NCBI GenBank assembly: GCA_036005125.1
Contig: DASYQV010000046.1
Span: 1-18,640, forward strand
Direction: 5' to 3'
Origin: DASYQV01 sp036005125
GTDB lineage: Bacteria; Acidobacteriota; Vicinamibacteria; Vicinamibacterales; UBA2999
Length of the DNA stretch: 18,640 bases
Shown here one piece after another: positions 1 to 7,631 of this stretch. The translations under genes were made by a program, and so were the position numbers. The notes below the pieces were generated by a model. The model worked only from the letters and a program-made list of their open reading frames with translations, was not told the origin of the DNA and did no database searches. Position 1 is the first letter of the stretch. Each line of letters begins with the position of its first letter.

Positions 1-13
1 TCAAGCACACCGC

Positions 14-865
14 ATGAGAATCGTAACGGTCGAGCCCGAGCGGGGCGCAACCCCGATCGAGGAGGGGTGGCTTCTGCGCTTTTGCGCGGACAGCGGACCG
101 CGTCCGAACGTCACCTTTGTGTCCGCTCATCCCGATGACGAGGTGATCGGCGCGGCGGCCCGACTGCCCGCGCTCGAGGGACGATGCCGCTTCGTGCACG
201 TCACCGACGGCGCGCCTCACGACATGCGTGACGCGGGGTATATGGGGTTCACCTCTCGCGAGACGTACGCGCGGGCGCGGCTGGTCGAGGCGCACATGGC
301 CCTCGCGCGCGCGGGCGTCACGGCGGACTCGTGCACCGAGCTCGATGTGACGGCGAAAGAGGCCGTGCACCATGCCGCGGACATCGCGCGCGCGCTCGCG
401 GATTTGTTTGCGCTCCAACCGCCGGACGTGATCGTGACCCATCCGTACGAGGGCGGTCATCCCGACCACGACGCGACGGCCTTCGCCGTGCACGCCGCGG
501 TCCGGCTCGTCGAGGACACCACCGGACGGCGCCCGGTGATCGTGGAGATGACGTCTTACCACGCTGGCGCCTTCGGGATGCGGACAGGGGCGTTCCTGCC
601 CGGAACCGAACCGGTGCGCACGATCCGGCTGTCGCCCGCTGCTCGCCTGTTGAAACGCGAGATGCTCGCCTGCCTGGAAACGCAGCGTCACATGCTGACG
701 CCGTTCATGTGCGATGTGGAGCGGTTCCGTCTCGCCCCGGAGTATGACTTCACGCGCGCGCCGCATGAGGGACCGCTCTTCTACGAGGGGTTCGATTGGG
801 GAATGGACGGCGCGGCGTGGCGCGACCTGGTCGCACGGTCATTGGAGTCGCTCAGCCTGTCGTAA
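14..865 (+). CDS. PIG-L family deacetylase (LmbE-like)
   Basis: Zinc-dependent de-N-acetylase of the PIG-L/LmbE family, which removes acetyl groups from GlcNAc-type sugars in glycolipid, thiol-cofactor or antibiotic pathways. The sequence shows the family signature HPDDE at residues 39-43 (first Zn ligands and general base), a conserved THP at 142-144, and HPDHD at 149-153 containing the third metal ligand. The length of 283 aa is normal for the family. There is no signal peptide, so it is probably cytoplasmic. The ATG at 14 is the first in frame, but the frame is open to the window edge, so the true start could lie upstream. The actual substrate cannot be read from the sequence; a glycosyltransferase partner, if any, would be upstream and out of view. 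The 3' end abuts a truncated lipoprotein remnant on the other strand. Confidence 0.88.
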   Translation: MRIVTVEPERGATPIEEGWLLRFCADSGPRPNVTFVSAHPDDEVIGAAARLPALEGRCRFVHVTDGAPHDMRDAGYMGFTSRETYARARLVEAHMALARAGVTADSCTELDVTAKEAVHHAADIARALADLFALQPPDVIVTHPYEGGHPDHDATAFAVHAAVRLVEDTTGRRPVIVEMTSYHAGAFGMRTGAFLPGTEPVRTIRLSPAARLLKREMLACLETQRHMLTPFMCDVERFRLAPEYDFTRAPHEGPLFYEGFDWGMDGAAWRDLVARSLESLSLS

Positions 866-1009
866 GGTGTTCTCCACGGTCGACGCTTGTCCAGGAGCGA
901 GCGTGAATTCCAGGTTCAGAGGAACCGTTGGAGCAACTGGACTCTTCTCGTCACAGGCTGTCGCCAGCAGGAGACAGAATCCAGCCAGAACACATCGACA
1001 GGCGCGCAT
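839..1009 (-). pseudogene. 3'-truncated lipoprotein remnant
   Basis: A 56-codon reading frame on the minus strand. It starts at an ATG (1007-1009) with a clear lipoprotein signal: a short basic n-region, then a hydrophobic stretch ending LLLATAC with Cys19 as the lipidation site. After that come DEKSPVAPTVPLNLEF and TLAPGQASTVENT. That last string resembles, from memory, the first strand of small Acidobacteria lipoproteins whose homologs continue for about 80 more residues including a Cys-containing core. Here the match stops at about position 870, and eight unrelated codons running into the end of the PIG-L gene (stop 839-841) follow. I therefore read it as a gene whose 3' part was deleted, leaving signal peptide and N-terminus. 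No good Shine-Dalgarno is visible. It could instead be a very short intact lipoprotein. Confidence 0.5.
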
Positions 1010-1040
1010 GGAGGCGGGCGCTGCAGAGCTCGTACCACAT

Positions 1041-1135
1041 CATTCACGATTCTTGATTCTTGATTCTCGATTGGCTTTTGATCGCGCCTTGAGGATTGGC
1101 GCGAGCAAATCATGAATCATGAATCATGAATGACT
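1041..1135. repeat. Palindromic heptad element with central hairpin
   Basis: Left arm: heptads GATTCTT, GATTCTT, GATTCTC, GATTGGC at 1048-1075, with a degenerate CATTCAC before them (1041-1047). Centre: a perfect 7-bp stem, TCGCGCC 1082-1088 with GGCGCGA 1098-1104, loop 9 nt. Right arm: AATCATG three times at 1108-1128 plus AATGACT, roughly the inverse of the left arm. The right arm runs into the stop codon (1135-1137) of the minus-strand peptidase-barrel gene, so on that transcript it is the immediate 3' UTR and may act as a processing or termination structure. No T-tract is visible. Confidence 0.7.
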
Positions 1136-4134
1136 TAGAAGCCCGGTCGCAGGAGGAATGACACCGTCCATCCCGTGTCTGTACGGTCGAATGGGCGGAC
1201 GGCGGTTACTTCGAAGACGATGCCACCGAGATTGGCACGAGCCCCCCCGCCCACACTCCGGAACCGATCGCGTTCGAGGGGGCCCGATGCGTGTCGGGTC
1301 CAGAGGAAGCCTGCGTCAGCGAAGAGGATCGCTTCGAGCGGAAGGCGACCGTACTCGATGTCGCCGGAAAACAGTCCGGCGACGGGCGCGCGCAACTCCA
1401 GATTCAGGACAGCGAGACGGCTGCCCGTGAGCTCGTCCATCAACGAGCAGCTCGTCGCCTGTCGTCCGCATTCATCGATGGCGAACGATCGAAGATCGTA
1501 ACCTCGAACGAGCGTCTGAAGGCCGAGCACGAGCGGCGTCAGACGCTCGTCCGCCGCGCCGGGCCCGTAACGGCCGACATGCTCCACGCGCGCGGCCACG
1601 GTGAGCGGCCGCACGGGCATCAGGTAGCGCCGGTAATCGACGCGCACGTCCGCGTAGTTGAGGGCGCCGAGCGCCGGTTCCACCTCGAACCGGTAGCGCT
1701 CCCCGAGAATGGGGCTCGTCGCGCCGAAGACCGCCGTATCGTGGACGAACGCCGCCTGCGCCTCGGCAAGATGGATCGGTCGGCCCGCGGGCGTTTGATC
1801 CCGTCCCTGGCTCACGACCCTGCGCTCGACGGCGTTGGTCACCTGGGTGAATGTCTGCCACTCAAATCCGGTGCGGCGCACGCCCGCGCCGAACTCGAAC
1901 CGGTCGGTGCGGCTGACGTTGTAGCGCGCGGTCAACCCGATCGCCTGGTGCATGTACCGAAGGTTCGTGATCTCGCGCGTGACGAGCTCTCCACTCCGCT
2001 CGATTGCCTGCCGCGCCGCAAAGAAGCGCGCCGGCACGACTCCGCCGACAACGCCCCAATTCCACTGCCGCCGTCGATTCATGTACGACATCTGCGCCGC
2101 GTAGTCTTCGACAGTGGTGCCGACGCGGAAGAGCGTGTTGAGCTGCCGGTCGCGGAGCATGTCGCCGAACGTGAAGCCGAAGATCCCACGCAGCGTGCCG
2201 CCTTCGAACATGTTCCCCGTCGAGGCCCCGACGTACGGCTGCGAAATCGACTCGAGACGAAGCCGATCGTCGTACCGCAGCGTCGAGAAGTCGGCGCCCG
2301 ACGGCAGGCCCGTGCGCGAATCGGCAAGAAGCCGGGACAGCTCGCCGCTCCTCGCCTCTCCTGGTGCGCCCGACGCGGTCACGTAGCCGGATGGCACGTC
2401 GATGAGCCGACCGGCCATCGCGTCCGCGGCGTCAAGCGCGCGGATCTCATATCGCCCGTCCCGGTATTGGCTGTACGCGAGCGTGCCGTCATGCGAGGCG
2501 ACGCCAATGGCGGGGCTCGTCGCGGTAATGCCGCTCACCCCACCACGCACGTCGGTCACCTGTCGCAGCCGGCCGGTCGCGAGGTCCACCCGATAGACGT
2601 TGCTCACGCGGTTCCGATCGCTCACGAAGTACACACTGCCGGAATCGGGCGCCCATTGGGGATTGATCTGCTTCGCGTCAGACGGTTCGGCCAGCGCCTC
2701 ACGTATGGCGAGGGTCTTCACGTCCAGCAATGCGATGCGCAGCGGACCGAAGCGCAGATCGTCGAGCGTCGTGGTGAAGCGATCCGACGCGAACGCAATC
2801 GTCCCGCCGTCGGGCGACCAGGCGGGCTGGAGGTCCGCGAAGGCATCCGCGGTCAGCCGCTGCAGCTCGCGTGTGGCCGGCGTGTAGAGAAAGAGGTCGC
2901 TCAGGCCACCCTGCAATGCCGAAAACACGACGCGCGAACCATCCGGCGACCAGCTTGGATGGTAGATTTCGCCGAACATCGACAGCACGTGGTCGTCGCG
3001 CTCATTCGGTCTCTCGACGTCGACGACGGTCAGCAGAGGTCCACCGCGTCTGAGCGCGGCGAACGCAAAGCGTCGTCCGGACGGGTCCCACGCGCCGGCG
3101 GAATGGATGTACTGCAGACTGTCGAAATGCGGATCGCTTGCCGTGCCCACGATTTTCTTCACGACCACGCCGTCCACCATGTTCGCCATGAAGAGATCGA
3201 GCGAGAGCCGGTCGCGCTCCGAGAGGAACATCAATCGCGTCCCGTCAGGGCTGATCGAGGGTGCGACGTACATGCGCGTGCGCGAGTCCCTCCGGCGCAG
3301 CACGGCGCGACCCGGCGGAAGCGCCTGGCCGTTCGAGCCCGGACCGGCGGTCACATCAATCGATTCATGCCAGCGACGCGTGAGCTCCCGCCGGTCGAGA
3401 CCCGTGATCTCCTCGAGACGCTGGATGACGCCGCCGCGCGTGCGGGTGCGGAGAACCCGGCCGATGATGTCGTCGCCGTATTGCGCGGCCAGCCAGGACC
3501 AGAGCGCGTGCCCGTACCTGTACGGGAAGTAACGGGGATTGTCGAGCTGCTCCAGCGTCGGCAGTTTCTCGAAGAGCGCCGAGTCGCGCAGCCACATCGC
3601 CGTGTGGACGTTGGAAGGCCCGAGCGAGAGATGCTCCGCCATCCCTTCGATGAACCAGCCCGGCAACGTAAACGCGCTCTGCTTCGCACGCCTGGCGATG
3701 TCGATCTGGAACGCGTGCGCGATTTCGTGACCGAGAACGTGGTCGGTTTCCCCGAGACCGGCGGCGAACGGCAACGCGATCCGCGACTTGCGGTTCTCGG
3801 TGATCCCGCCGACGCCCTCGCCCGGCGTGTACGGGGTCACATTCGTCTGACTGAAGTGCGGGTGGCTCGCGTAGAGCACGAGCGGCTGGCGCGCGGTGAA
3901 CGTGTGGCCAAACAGCTGGGAAAATCTGGCGTACCAACGTTCGGCCATCCGCGCCGCCAAGCGCGCGGCCTGTTCCTCCTCGTCGTAGTAGTAGACGTCG
4001 AAGTGATCCGTCTGCAGGACCCGGAAATCAAGACGATCGTAGTGGACCTTGTTGCGGCCGAAATACTGCGCGTCGGCGATCCTCGCGGCCAGTACAACCG
4101 CGCAAAAGGAGAGAACGGCCACAAACCGTGGCAT
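1135..4134 (-). CDS. Secreted peptidase MA-like / TolB-propeller / outer-membrane barrel protein
   Basis: A three-part envelope protein of 999 aa. Residues 1-22 are a signal peptide (cleavage near ADA-Q). Residues about 28-270 form a gluzincin-type metallopeptidase domain with HEIAH at 136-140 and the downstream EGMAEH segment (163-168) supplying the third zinc ligand. Residues about 290-600 are a TolB/PD40-type propeller with repeated WSPDG-like motifs (SISPDGTR, SWSPDGSR, AWSPDGGT, QWAPDSGS). The last 350 or so residues alternate short beta strands and end in a terminal Phe (VSFLLRPGF), the usual signal for BAM-mediated barrel insertion; this part resembles BamA/surface-antigen barrels. I start at ATG 4134 rather than GTG 4149 because AGGGG lies just upstream of the ATG and the signal peptide begins there. 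It is probably in the outer membrane with peptidase and propeller in the periplasm; the substrate is unknown. Confidence 0.88.
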   Translation of the reverse strand: MPRFVAVLSFCAVVLAARIADAQYFGRNKVHYDRLDFRVLQTDHFDVYYYDEEEQAARLAARMAERWYARFSQLFGHTFTARQPLVLYASHPHFSQTNVTPYTPGEGVGGITENRKSRIALPFAAGLGETDHVLGHEIAHAFQIDIARRAKQSAFTLPGWFIEGMAEHLSLGPSNVHTAMWLRDSALFEKLPTLEQLDNPRYFPYRYGHALWSWLAAQYGDDIIGRVLRTRTRGGVIQRLEEITGLDRRELTRRWHESIDVTAGPGSNGQALPPGRAVLRRRDSRTRMYVAPSISPDGTRLMFLSERDRLSLDLFMANMVDGVVVKKIVGTASDPHFDSLQYIHSAGAWDPSGRRFAFAALRRGGPLLTVVDVERPNERDDHVLSMFGEIYHPSWSPDGSRVVFSALQGGLSDLFLYTPATRELQRLTADAFADLQPAWSPDGGTIAFASDRFTTTLDDLRFGPLRIALLDVKTLAIREALAEPSDAKQINPQWAPDSGSVYFVSDRNRVSNVYRVDLATGRLRQVTDVRGGVSGITATSPAIGVASHDGTLAYSQYRDGRYEIRALDAADAMAGRLIDVPSGYVTASGAPGEARSGELSRLLADSRTGLPSGADFSTLRYDDRLRLESISQPYVGASTGNMFEGGTLRGIFGFTFGDMLRDRQLNTLFRVGTTVEDYAAQMSYMNRRRQWNWGVVGGVVPARFFAARQAIERSGELVTREITNLRYMHQAIGLTARYNVSRTDRFEFGAGVRRTGFEWQTFTQVTNAVERRVVSQGRDQTPAGRPIHLAEAQAAFVHDTAVFGATSPILGERYRFEVEPALGALNYADVRVDYRRYLMPVRPLTVAARVEHVGRYGPGAADERLTPLVLGLQTLVRGYDLRSFAIDECGRQATSCSLMDELTGSRLAVLNLELRAPVAGLFSGDIEYGRLPLEAILFADAGFLWTRHASGPLERDRFRSVGGGARANLGGIVFEVTAVRPFDRTDTGWTVSFLLRPGF

Positions 4135-4274
4135 GGGGCACCCCTGCACTGGAAACGTTGAGTGCCCGTAAGATAGCTGGGCCGTTGGCGATGGGCAAGA
4201 TCAAAGTTCTGCAATGAGCACAGCTGTTCGGCGCGGTCCTTGCACATCCGTCGTCACCGGAGGTACTACCAACG

Positions 4275-4505
4275 ATGGCCGGAACGCGGATCGCCGCGAT
4301 CATCCTCATCGTCATTGGCATCACCGCCCTGGCATGGGGCGGCATTTCCTGGACCCGTGAGAAGACGGTGATCGACCTTGGCCCGATCCAAGCCAAGACA
4401 GAAACCCGCGAAACGCTGCCGATTCCGCCGATTGTCGGGGGAATCGCGCTCGTTGCCGGAATCGTGCTGCTCGTACTTCCGGCGGGTCGGCGCATAACGG
4501 GCTAA
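4275..4505 (+). CDS. Small two-TM membrane protein
   Basis: A 76-aa protein with two hydrophobic helices (residues about 5-25 and 52-69) separated by a polar segment, REKTVIDLGPIQAKTETRET, then PIPPIVGG before the second helix. I recognise this layout (TM, 'EKxxDxGPxQ', 'PIPPxxGG', TM) from a widespread family of small uncharacterised bacterial inner-membrane proteins; no biochemical role is known to me. GGAGG at 4259-4263 precedes the ATG by 11 nt and supports the start. It is divergent from the peptidase-barrel gene (140-bp shared upstream region) and convergent with the C39 peptidase gene, whose stop it overlaps by 4 bp (4502-4505). Confidence 0.85.
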   Translation: MAGTRIAAIILIVIGITALAWGGISWTREKTVIDLGPIQAKTETRETLPIPPIVGGIALVAGIVLLVLPAGRRITG

Positions 4506-6529
4506 CGACTGCTGTTCCACGCGAGGCTGACGGCGTTGGCGCCGTCGCGGAGTCCATGTGCCACATCCGCACGGAGCAGACCTGCGCCCGCGGGGAGCAA
4601 GATGCGAAGACCGATGCCCACATCGGCATCGGTCAGTGACTCGCCCTCGAGGCGTCCGGCGGTGCGTAGCACATCCGTAAATGCGGCCGTCGCGATGCGC
4701 ACCGGGCCAGCTCCACGCCACCGTTGCAGCTCGATCGAGAGACCACCAGCCCGCCGCCCGAGCCGCTCGACGCGAAGCGCGCCATCATCGAGTACCGGAT
4801 GAGCCCGTAACCACGTGTTCCTCGCGTGTCCCGTGTCCCCCGCCGGCCAGAGGTCGAGCGGCGTCAATGCGGACACGGCGTCCATGGTTCCGGCGATCGC
4901 GAGGACCGTTCCCGCGGTGTCTTGCGACGAACGCCAGCTCGGGCTGATGCGACCCACGGCAAATCCGCGACGGCCGGCCCAACCGTCGAGTGTGGCGTCC
5001 ACGCGCAACGCGCTGCGGGGTTGCCATCGCAGGCCGGCGCCCGTCACGAAGAACGCACGGTCGCTCCGCCATCGATCGACTCCGGTCCGCGCATTCCAGT
5101 GGAAGCTCCCGGTTGCCCAGTCGCCAACCCCCAATCGAGCGCCCGCCCGATCGGCCGCCGCGGCCTGCGACGTGAACGGTTGCCGTTCCATGAATCCCTC
5201 GGCCTCCCAGACGCCGCGCCACGGCGCGGGTGCCGCAATGGTGATCGCGTACCGCGGCCGGTGCGGCCAGAACCGCCAGGCCGCGGTGATCCGCTCTCCG
5301 CCTCCGGTCAGGCTCGAAACGCTCGCGCGCACCTGCTGCGAGGCAGCCGCCTCGAGGCCGATCGCGGCAAACGCCAGCGCACCACGCGGAACGGCCGGCC
5401 GTTCGGCGACCGTGGCGCGGACCTCCGCACGGGCGCGCCCTGCAAGCGCGTATCGCACGCGCGTCGCAAAGGCGGACGGCAGCTCGTCCAGCCGCCGTTC
5501 GGCCCGCCCGAGCGTTTCGGTCGTCAGTACTTCACCGGGCACGATGCCCAGCAGACGTTCTGCAACCCGGTGGCGCGTTCGAACCAGACCGTCGATGGCA
5601 AGCAGATCGACGACCGGCTCATCCGCGCGATTGAACGCCTCGAGCGCGCCACGCTCGTCGTGTTCGATGAACCGGCTCGTGCCGAGCAGTTGCCAGGCAT
5701 GCCGATCCGTCGGATCCTGCGCGACAGCCTGGCTTGCCAGGTCACGCACCTCCGACCAGCGTCGCTGCAGCAGGCGTACGCCGGCCAGTTCGCGCACGGG
5801 AGCAGGGCCGGGACAGCTGTGAGCCGCCTCGGCAAGCGCTCGTTCTGCAGCCGGCAGGTTGTTCGCCTGTGCGAGACGAATGCCCTCGGCCACGAGCGCA
5901 TCACACGGCGATGGGGCGGCAAGCCGCGGTGAGGGTTGCGGTGTGGCGGCCGGCTCGGCGCCAGCCACCCGAGCGAGGACAAGCATCCAGCGATGCGCCG
6001 GAAGCCAGCGCCGCTCGAATTGATCGGCCGTCACCACCTGGTACGGCGCGCGTGCCGGGTCGTGCAGGACGACGGCGCGCGCATCCCACCCGACGATGAC
6101 GACGTAATGGAATGTCTTTGGACGATCTTCGATGAGGGCAATGACGGGGCGGCCGAGGCCGAGCTGGCGCCGAACGAGCTCGGGCGCGCCGGCAACCCCA
6201 ATCGCTTCCCACCCGCGTTCAACGAGCGCGCGGGTCAGCGCATCGGTCCGGATGCCGCCAGCCCTCCGATCGATCAGCGCCGCGAAATCCTCGGGATTGA
6301 TCCCACGCTCTCCCCAGTACCGCAGCACCATCGCTGCGGCCGCGCCGCCGCACAATGCCTCGGGCTGCGACAGGAATGGCACGTCCAGCAGCGACAGGCG
6401 CGGCGAGGCGTCGGGCTGCGCGGCGCGCGTCACCGCGGGGAACGCCAGGATCAGCGTGAGAGCGATCGTCGTGATGCGGGATTTGTGATTTGCGATTCGT
6501 GATTCGTGATTTGTGATTCGTGACCTCAT
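4502..6529 (-). CDS. PA2778-like C39 cysteine peptidase with TPR, POTRA-like and barrel-like regions
   Basis: A 675-aa exported protein. Residues 1-37 are a signal peptide whose basic n-region (RITNHESRIANHKSR) is the translation of a heptad DNA array. Residues about 45-195 are a papain-like C39-type peptidase: Cys60 in QPEALCGGAA, His141 in FHYVVIVGWD and Asp157 in HDP give the expected triad order. Residues about 210-305 are TPR-like helices. Residues about 315-365 (GIVPGEVLTTETLGRAERRL) look like a POTRA module, and 366-675 is beta-rich and barrel-like. In Pseudomonas, PA2778 (peptidase plus TPR) lies beside PA2779, and here the upstream gene is PA2779-like. The start ATG overlaps that gene's TGA as ATGA, so translation is probably coupled; this decides the start despite the odd N-terminus. 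The POTRA and barrel assignments are inference from sequence pattern. Confidence 0.82.
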   Translation of the reverse strand: MRSRITNHESRIANHKSRITTIALTLILAFPAVTRAAQPDASPRLSLLDVPFLSQPEALCGGAAAAMVLRYWGERGINPEDFAALIDRRAGGIRTDALTRALVERGWEAIGVAGAPELVRRQLGLGRPVIALIEDRPKTFHYVVIVGWDARAVVLHDPARAPYQVVTADQFERRWLPAHRWMLVLARVAGAEPAATPQPSPRLAAPSPCDALVAEGIRLAQANNLPAAERALAEAAHSCPGPAPVRELAGVRLLQRRWSEVRDLASQAVAQDPTDRHAWQLLGTSRFIEHDERGALEAFNRADEPVVDLLAIDGLVRTRHRVAERLLGIVPGEVLTTETLGRAERRLDELPSAFATRVRYALAGRARAEVRATVAERPAVPRGALAFAAIGLEAAASQQVRASVSSLTGGGERITAAWRFWPHRPRYAITIAAPAPWRGVWEAEGFMERQPFTSQAAAADRAGARLGVGDWATGSFHWNARTGVDRWRSDRAFFVTGAGLRWQPRSALRVDATLDGWAGRRGFAVGRISPSWRSSQDTAGTVLAIAGTMDAVSALTPLDLWPAGDTGHARNTWLRAHPVLDDGALRVERLGRRAGGLSIELQRWRGAGPVRIATAAFTDVLRTAGRLEGESLTDADVGIGLRILLPAGAGLLRADVAHGLRDGANAVSLAWNSSR
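6480..6521. repeat. Heptad array inside the C39 peptidase gene
   Basis: Six uninterrupted 7-bp units on the plus strand: GATTTGT, GATTTGC, GATTCGT, GATTCGT, GATTTGT, GATTCGT. Because 21 bp equals seven codons, the array encodes a 7-residue peptide repeat (ITNHESR, IANHKSR) at the N-terminus of the minus-strand peptidase. No inverted partner arm is visible nearby. Confidence 0.85.
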
Positions 6530-6918
6530 TTGAGCGCGACGATGAGCAGGATGAGCGCGAGTAGCCCGATGATGATCATCGTGGTCGAGATCGTGACGCT
6601 CTTCTGCCCGCCCGCAAGCGCTCGATCCACCTGGCGCGCCCTCGCGGCAAGATCGGCCAGCTCCTGCCCGTCCAGCATCGCGACGGCGGACGTGGCGCGC
6701 CTGAGGTCGAGCCCGATCTGGCTCGCGAGCCGCGCGACCTCTGAATGCTGCAGGACGCGCAGGACAGCCTCGCGGTCTGCCTGCGTGGACGCGGCGTGCT
6801 CCTGCAGCGCCGCATCGATCGCTGACTGCGACGCCGCGTGCGGCGCCTGAGCCGTCGCTCGCGGCTGCACGATAACGATCGAGAGGAAAACGATCAAAGC
6901 GCTGACGGTCGTTCGCAT
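6526..6918 (-). CDS. PA2779-like small membrane protein
   Basis: A 130-aa protein with an N-terminal signal peptide or TM (TTVSALIVFLSIVIVQ), a soluble helical middle, and a C-terminal TM helix (MIIIGLLALILLIVALK). The middle segment (QADREAVLRVLQHSEVARLA, then IGLDLRRATSAVAMLDGQEL) follows the PA2779-family pattern: a 'RxxVxxxLxxxxVxxxLxxxGxD' helix and a second 'LxxxELxxLA' helix. I choose the ATG at 6918 because AGGAGG (6929-6934) lies 10 nt upstream; the frame is open further up but that part is the leader RNA. The gene is first in a two-gene operon, coupled by ATGA to the PA2778-like peptidase. The function of PA2779 proteins is not established; partner or substrate of the peptidase is a reasonable guess. 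Confidence 0.8.
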   Translation of the reverse strand: MRTTVSALIVFLSIVIVQPRATAQAPHAASQSAIDAALQEHAASTQADREAVLRVLQHSEVARLASQIGLDLRRATSAVAMLDGQELADLAARARQVDRALAGGQKSVTISTTMIIIGLLALILLIVALK

Positions 6919-6947
6919 GCGGTGAATGCCTCCTGTCAGGAGATTGT

Positions 6948-7066
6948 AACCAGTCACGGCTCCGCTCTTGATACCTCAGCGGAGCCCGCGACTGGTTGCC
7001 AGTATCTTTTTGGCGCGCTTCGCGCGCCCAGGACCGCTATCCGGTTCCGGGCGCAACGGGTACAAA
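6948..7066 (-). promoter_or_regulatory. Structured 5' leader, copy A (candidate cis-regulatory RNA)
   Basis: Read on the minus strand toward the PA2779-like gene. A block TTTGTACCCGTTGCG (7052-7066) is followed by ACCGGATAGCGG, a 7-bp hairpin GGCGCGC-GAA-GCGCGCC (7012-7028), and the linker CCAAAAAGATACTGG (6999-7013). Then comes a long hairpin: 5' arm 6978-6997, loop GAGGTATCAAG (6967-6977), 3' arm 6948-6966, with one G bulge and one G-U pair. The Shine-Dalgarno lies 13 nt further on. The whole arrangement recurs at 11720-11840. CTCC/GGAG just before the start (within 6929-6943) could also form a small stem hiding the Shine-Dalgarno. Confidence 0.72.
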
Positions 7067-7174
7067 TTCACCGTTTCAGCCGCATAGCCGTCCAAGAGCT
7101 CGTGGTTGAGCTTTGCGGGGTCAGTCTCCGCCCGTCACGAGGCTTGCATCGTCCAGGTGTTGAAGGAGATCGTG

Positions 7175-7627
7175 ATGAGAAAACCAATCTCCACCCGTGC
7201 GCACGGCATGTTCGACTACACGTGGACGGCGGCAGCGTCGGCGCTGTCGGCCCGGGACGGTGCTACCTCGACGGCGCAACTGCTCCAGAAGGCGGCAACC
7301 GTGGCGAGAACGACCTCGATGATCACCAATTACGAGGGTGGCACGCTCCGCGTGCTTCCGGTAAAGGCACACCTGGCTGTGGACGTCGCCCTGTGCAGCG
7401 TGCTCATCGCGTCGCCGTGGCTCGTGCCCGAATCGGAGCGCCGATTCGCGGCCATCCCGTTCGTCCTCGGCATCATCGGGCTCGTCACCACGCTGCTGAC
7501 CGAAACGCGCTCGCCCATGGAGATCGACGAGGAGCAGGGCTTCTTCGGTCCGCACGGCGCGGTGGCGAGCGTCGACCAGGATCCCGACATCGTGGCACAC
7601 CCGCACCTGCGGGCGCATCTGGAATGA
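7175..7627 (+). CDS. Small SPW-type integral membrane protein
   Basis: A 150-aa protein beginning RKPISTRAHGMFDYTW, with two clear TM segments near residues 68-85 (HLAVDVALCSVLIASPWLV) and 92-113 (AAIPFVLGIIGLVTTLLTET), and a weaker hydrophobic stretch near 15-27. The motif 'xPISTRxHGxxDY' and 'ASPWL' in the first strong TM are typical of small SPW-motif membrane proteins found in many bacteria, with no assigned function. I start at ATG 7175 because AAGGAG (7163-7168) is 6 nt upstream; the earlier TTG at 7106 has no such site. The stop is followed within 5 nt by a heptad/REP element that may form the transcript end. Upstream, 7067-7174 holds nothing else I can identify. Confidence 0.75.
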   Translation: MRKPISTRAHGMFDYTWTAAASALSARDGATSTAQLLQKAATVARTTSMITNYEGGTLRVLPVKAHLAVDVALCSVLIASPWLVPESERRFAAIPFVLGIIGLVTTLLTETRSPMEIDEEQGFFGPHGAVASVDQDPDIVAHPHLRAHLE

Positions 7628-7631
7628 TCGA

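Noticed and set aside
1291..4161. 956-codon plus-strand open frame opposite the peptidase-barrel gene
   Set aside because: Arg/Glu/Pro/Val-rich without domains; the minus strand carries signal peptide, HExxH, propeller and barrel motifs. It is a GC-rich antisense shadow.
4815..5932. Two overlapping plus-strand open frames of 335-368 codons
   Set aside because: Low-complexity Arg/Ala/Pro/Ser composition, opposite the well-supported C39 peptidase gene.
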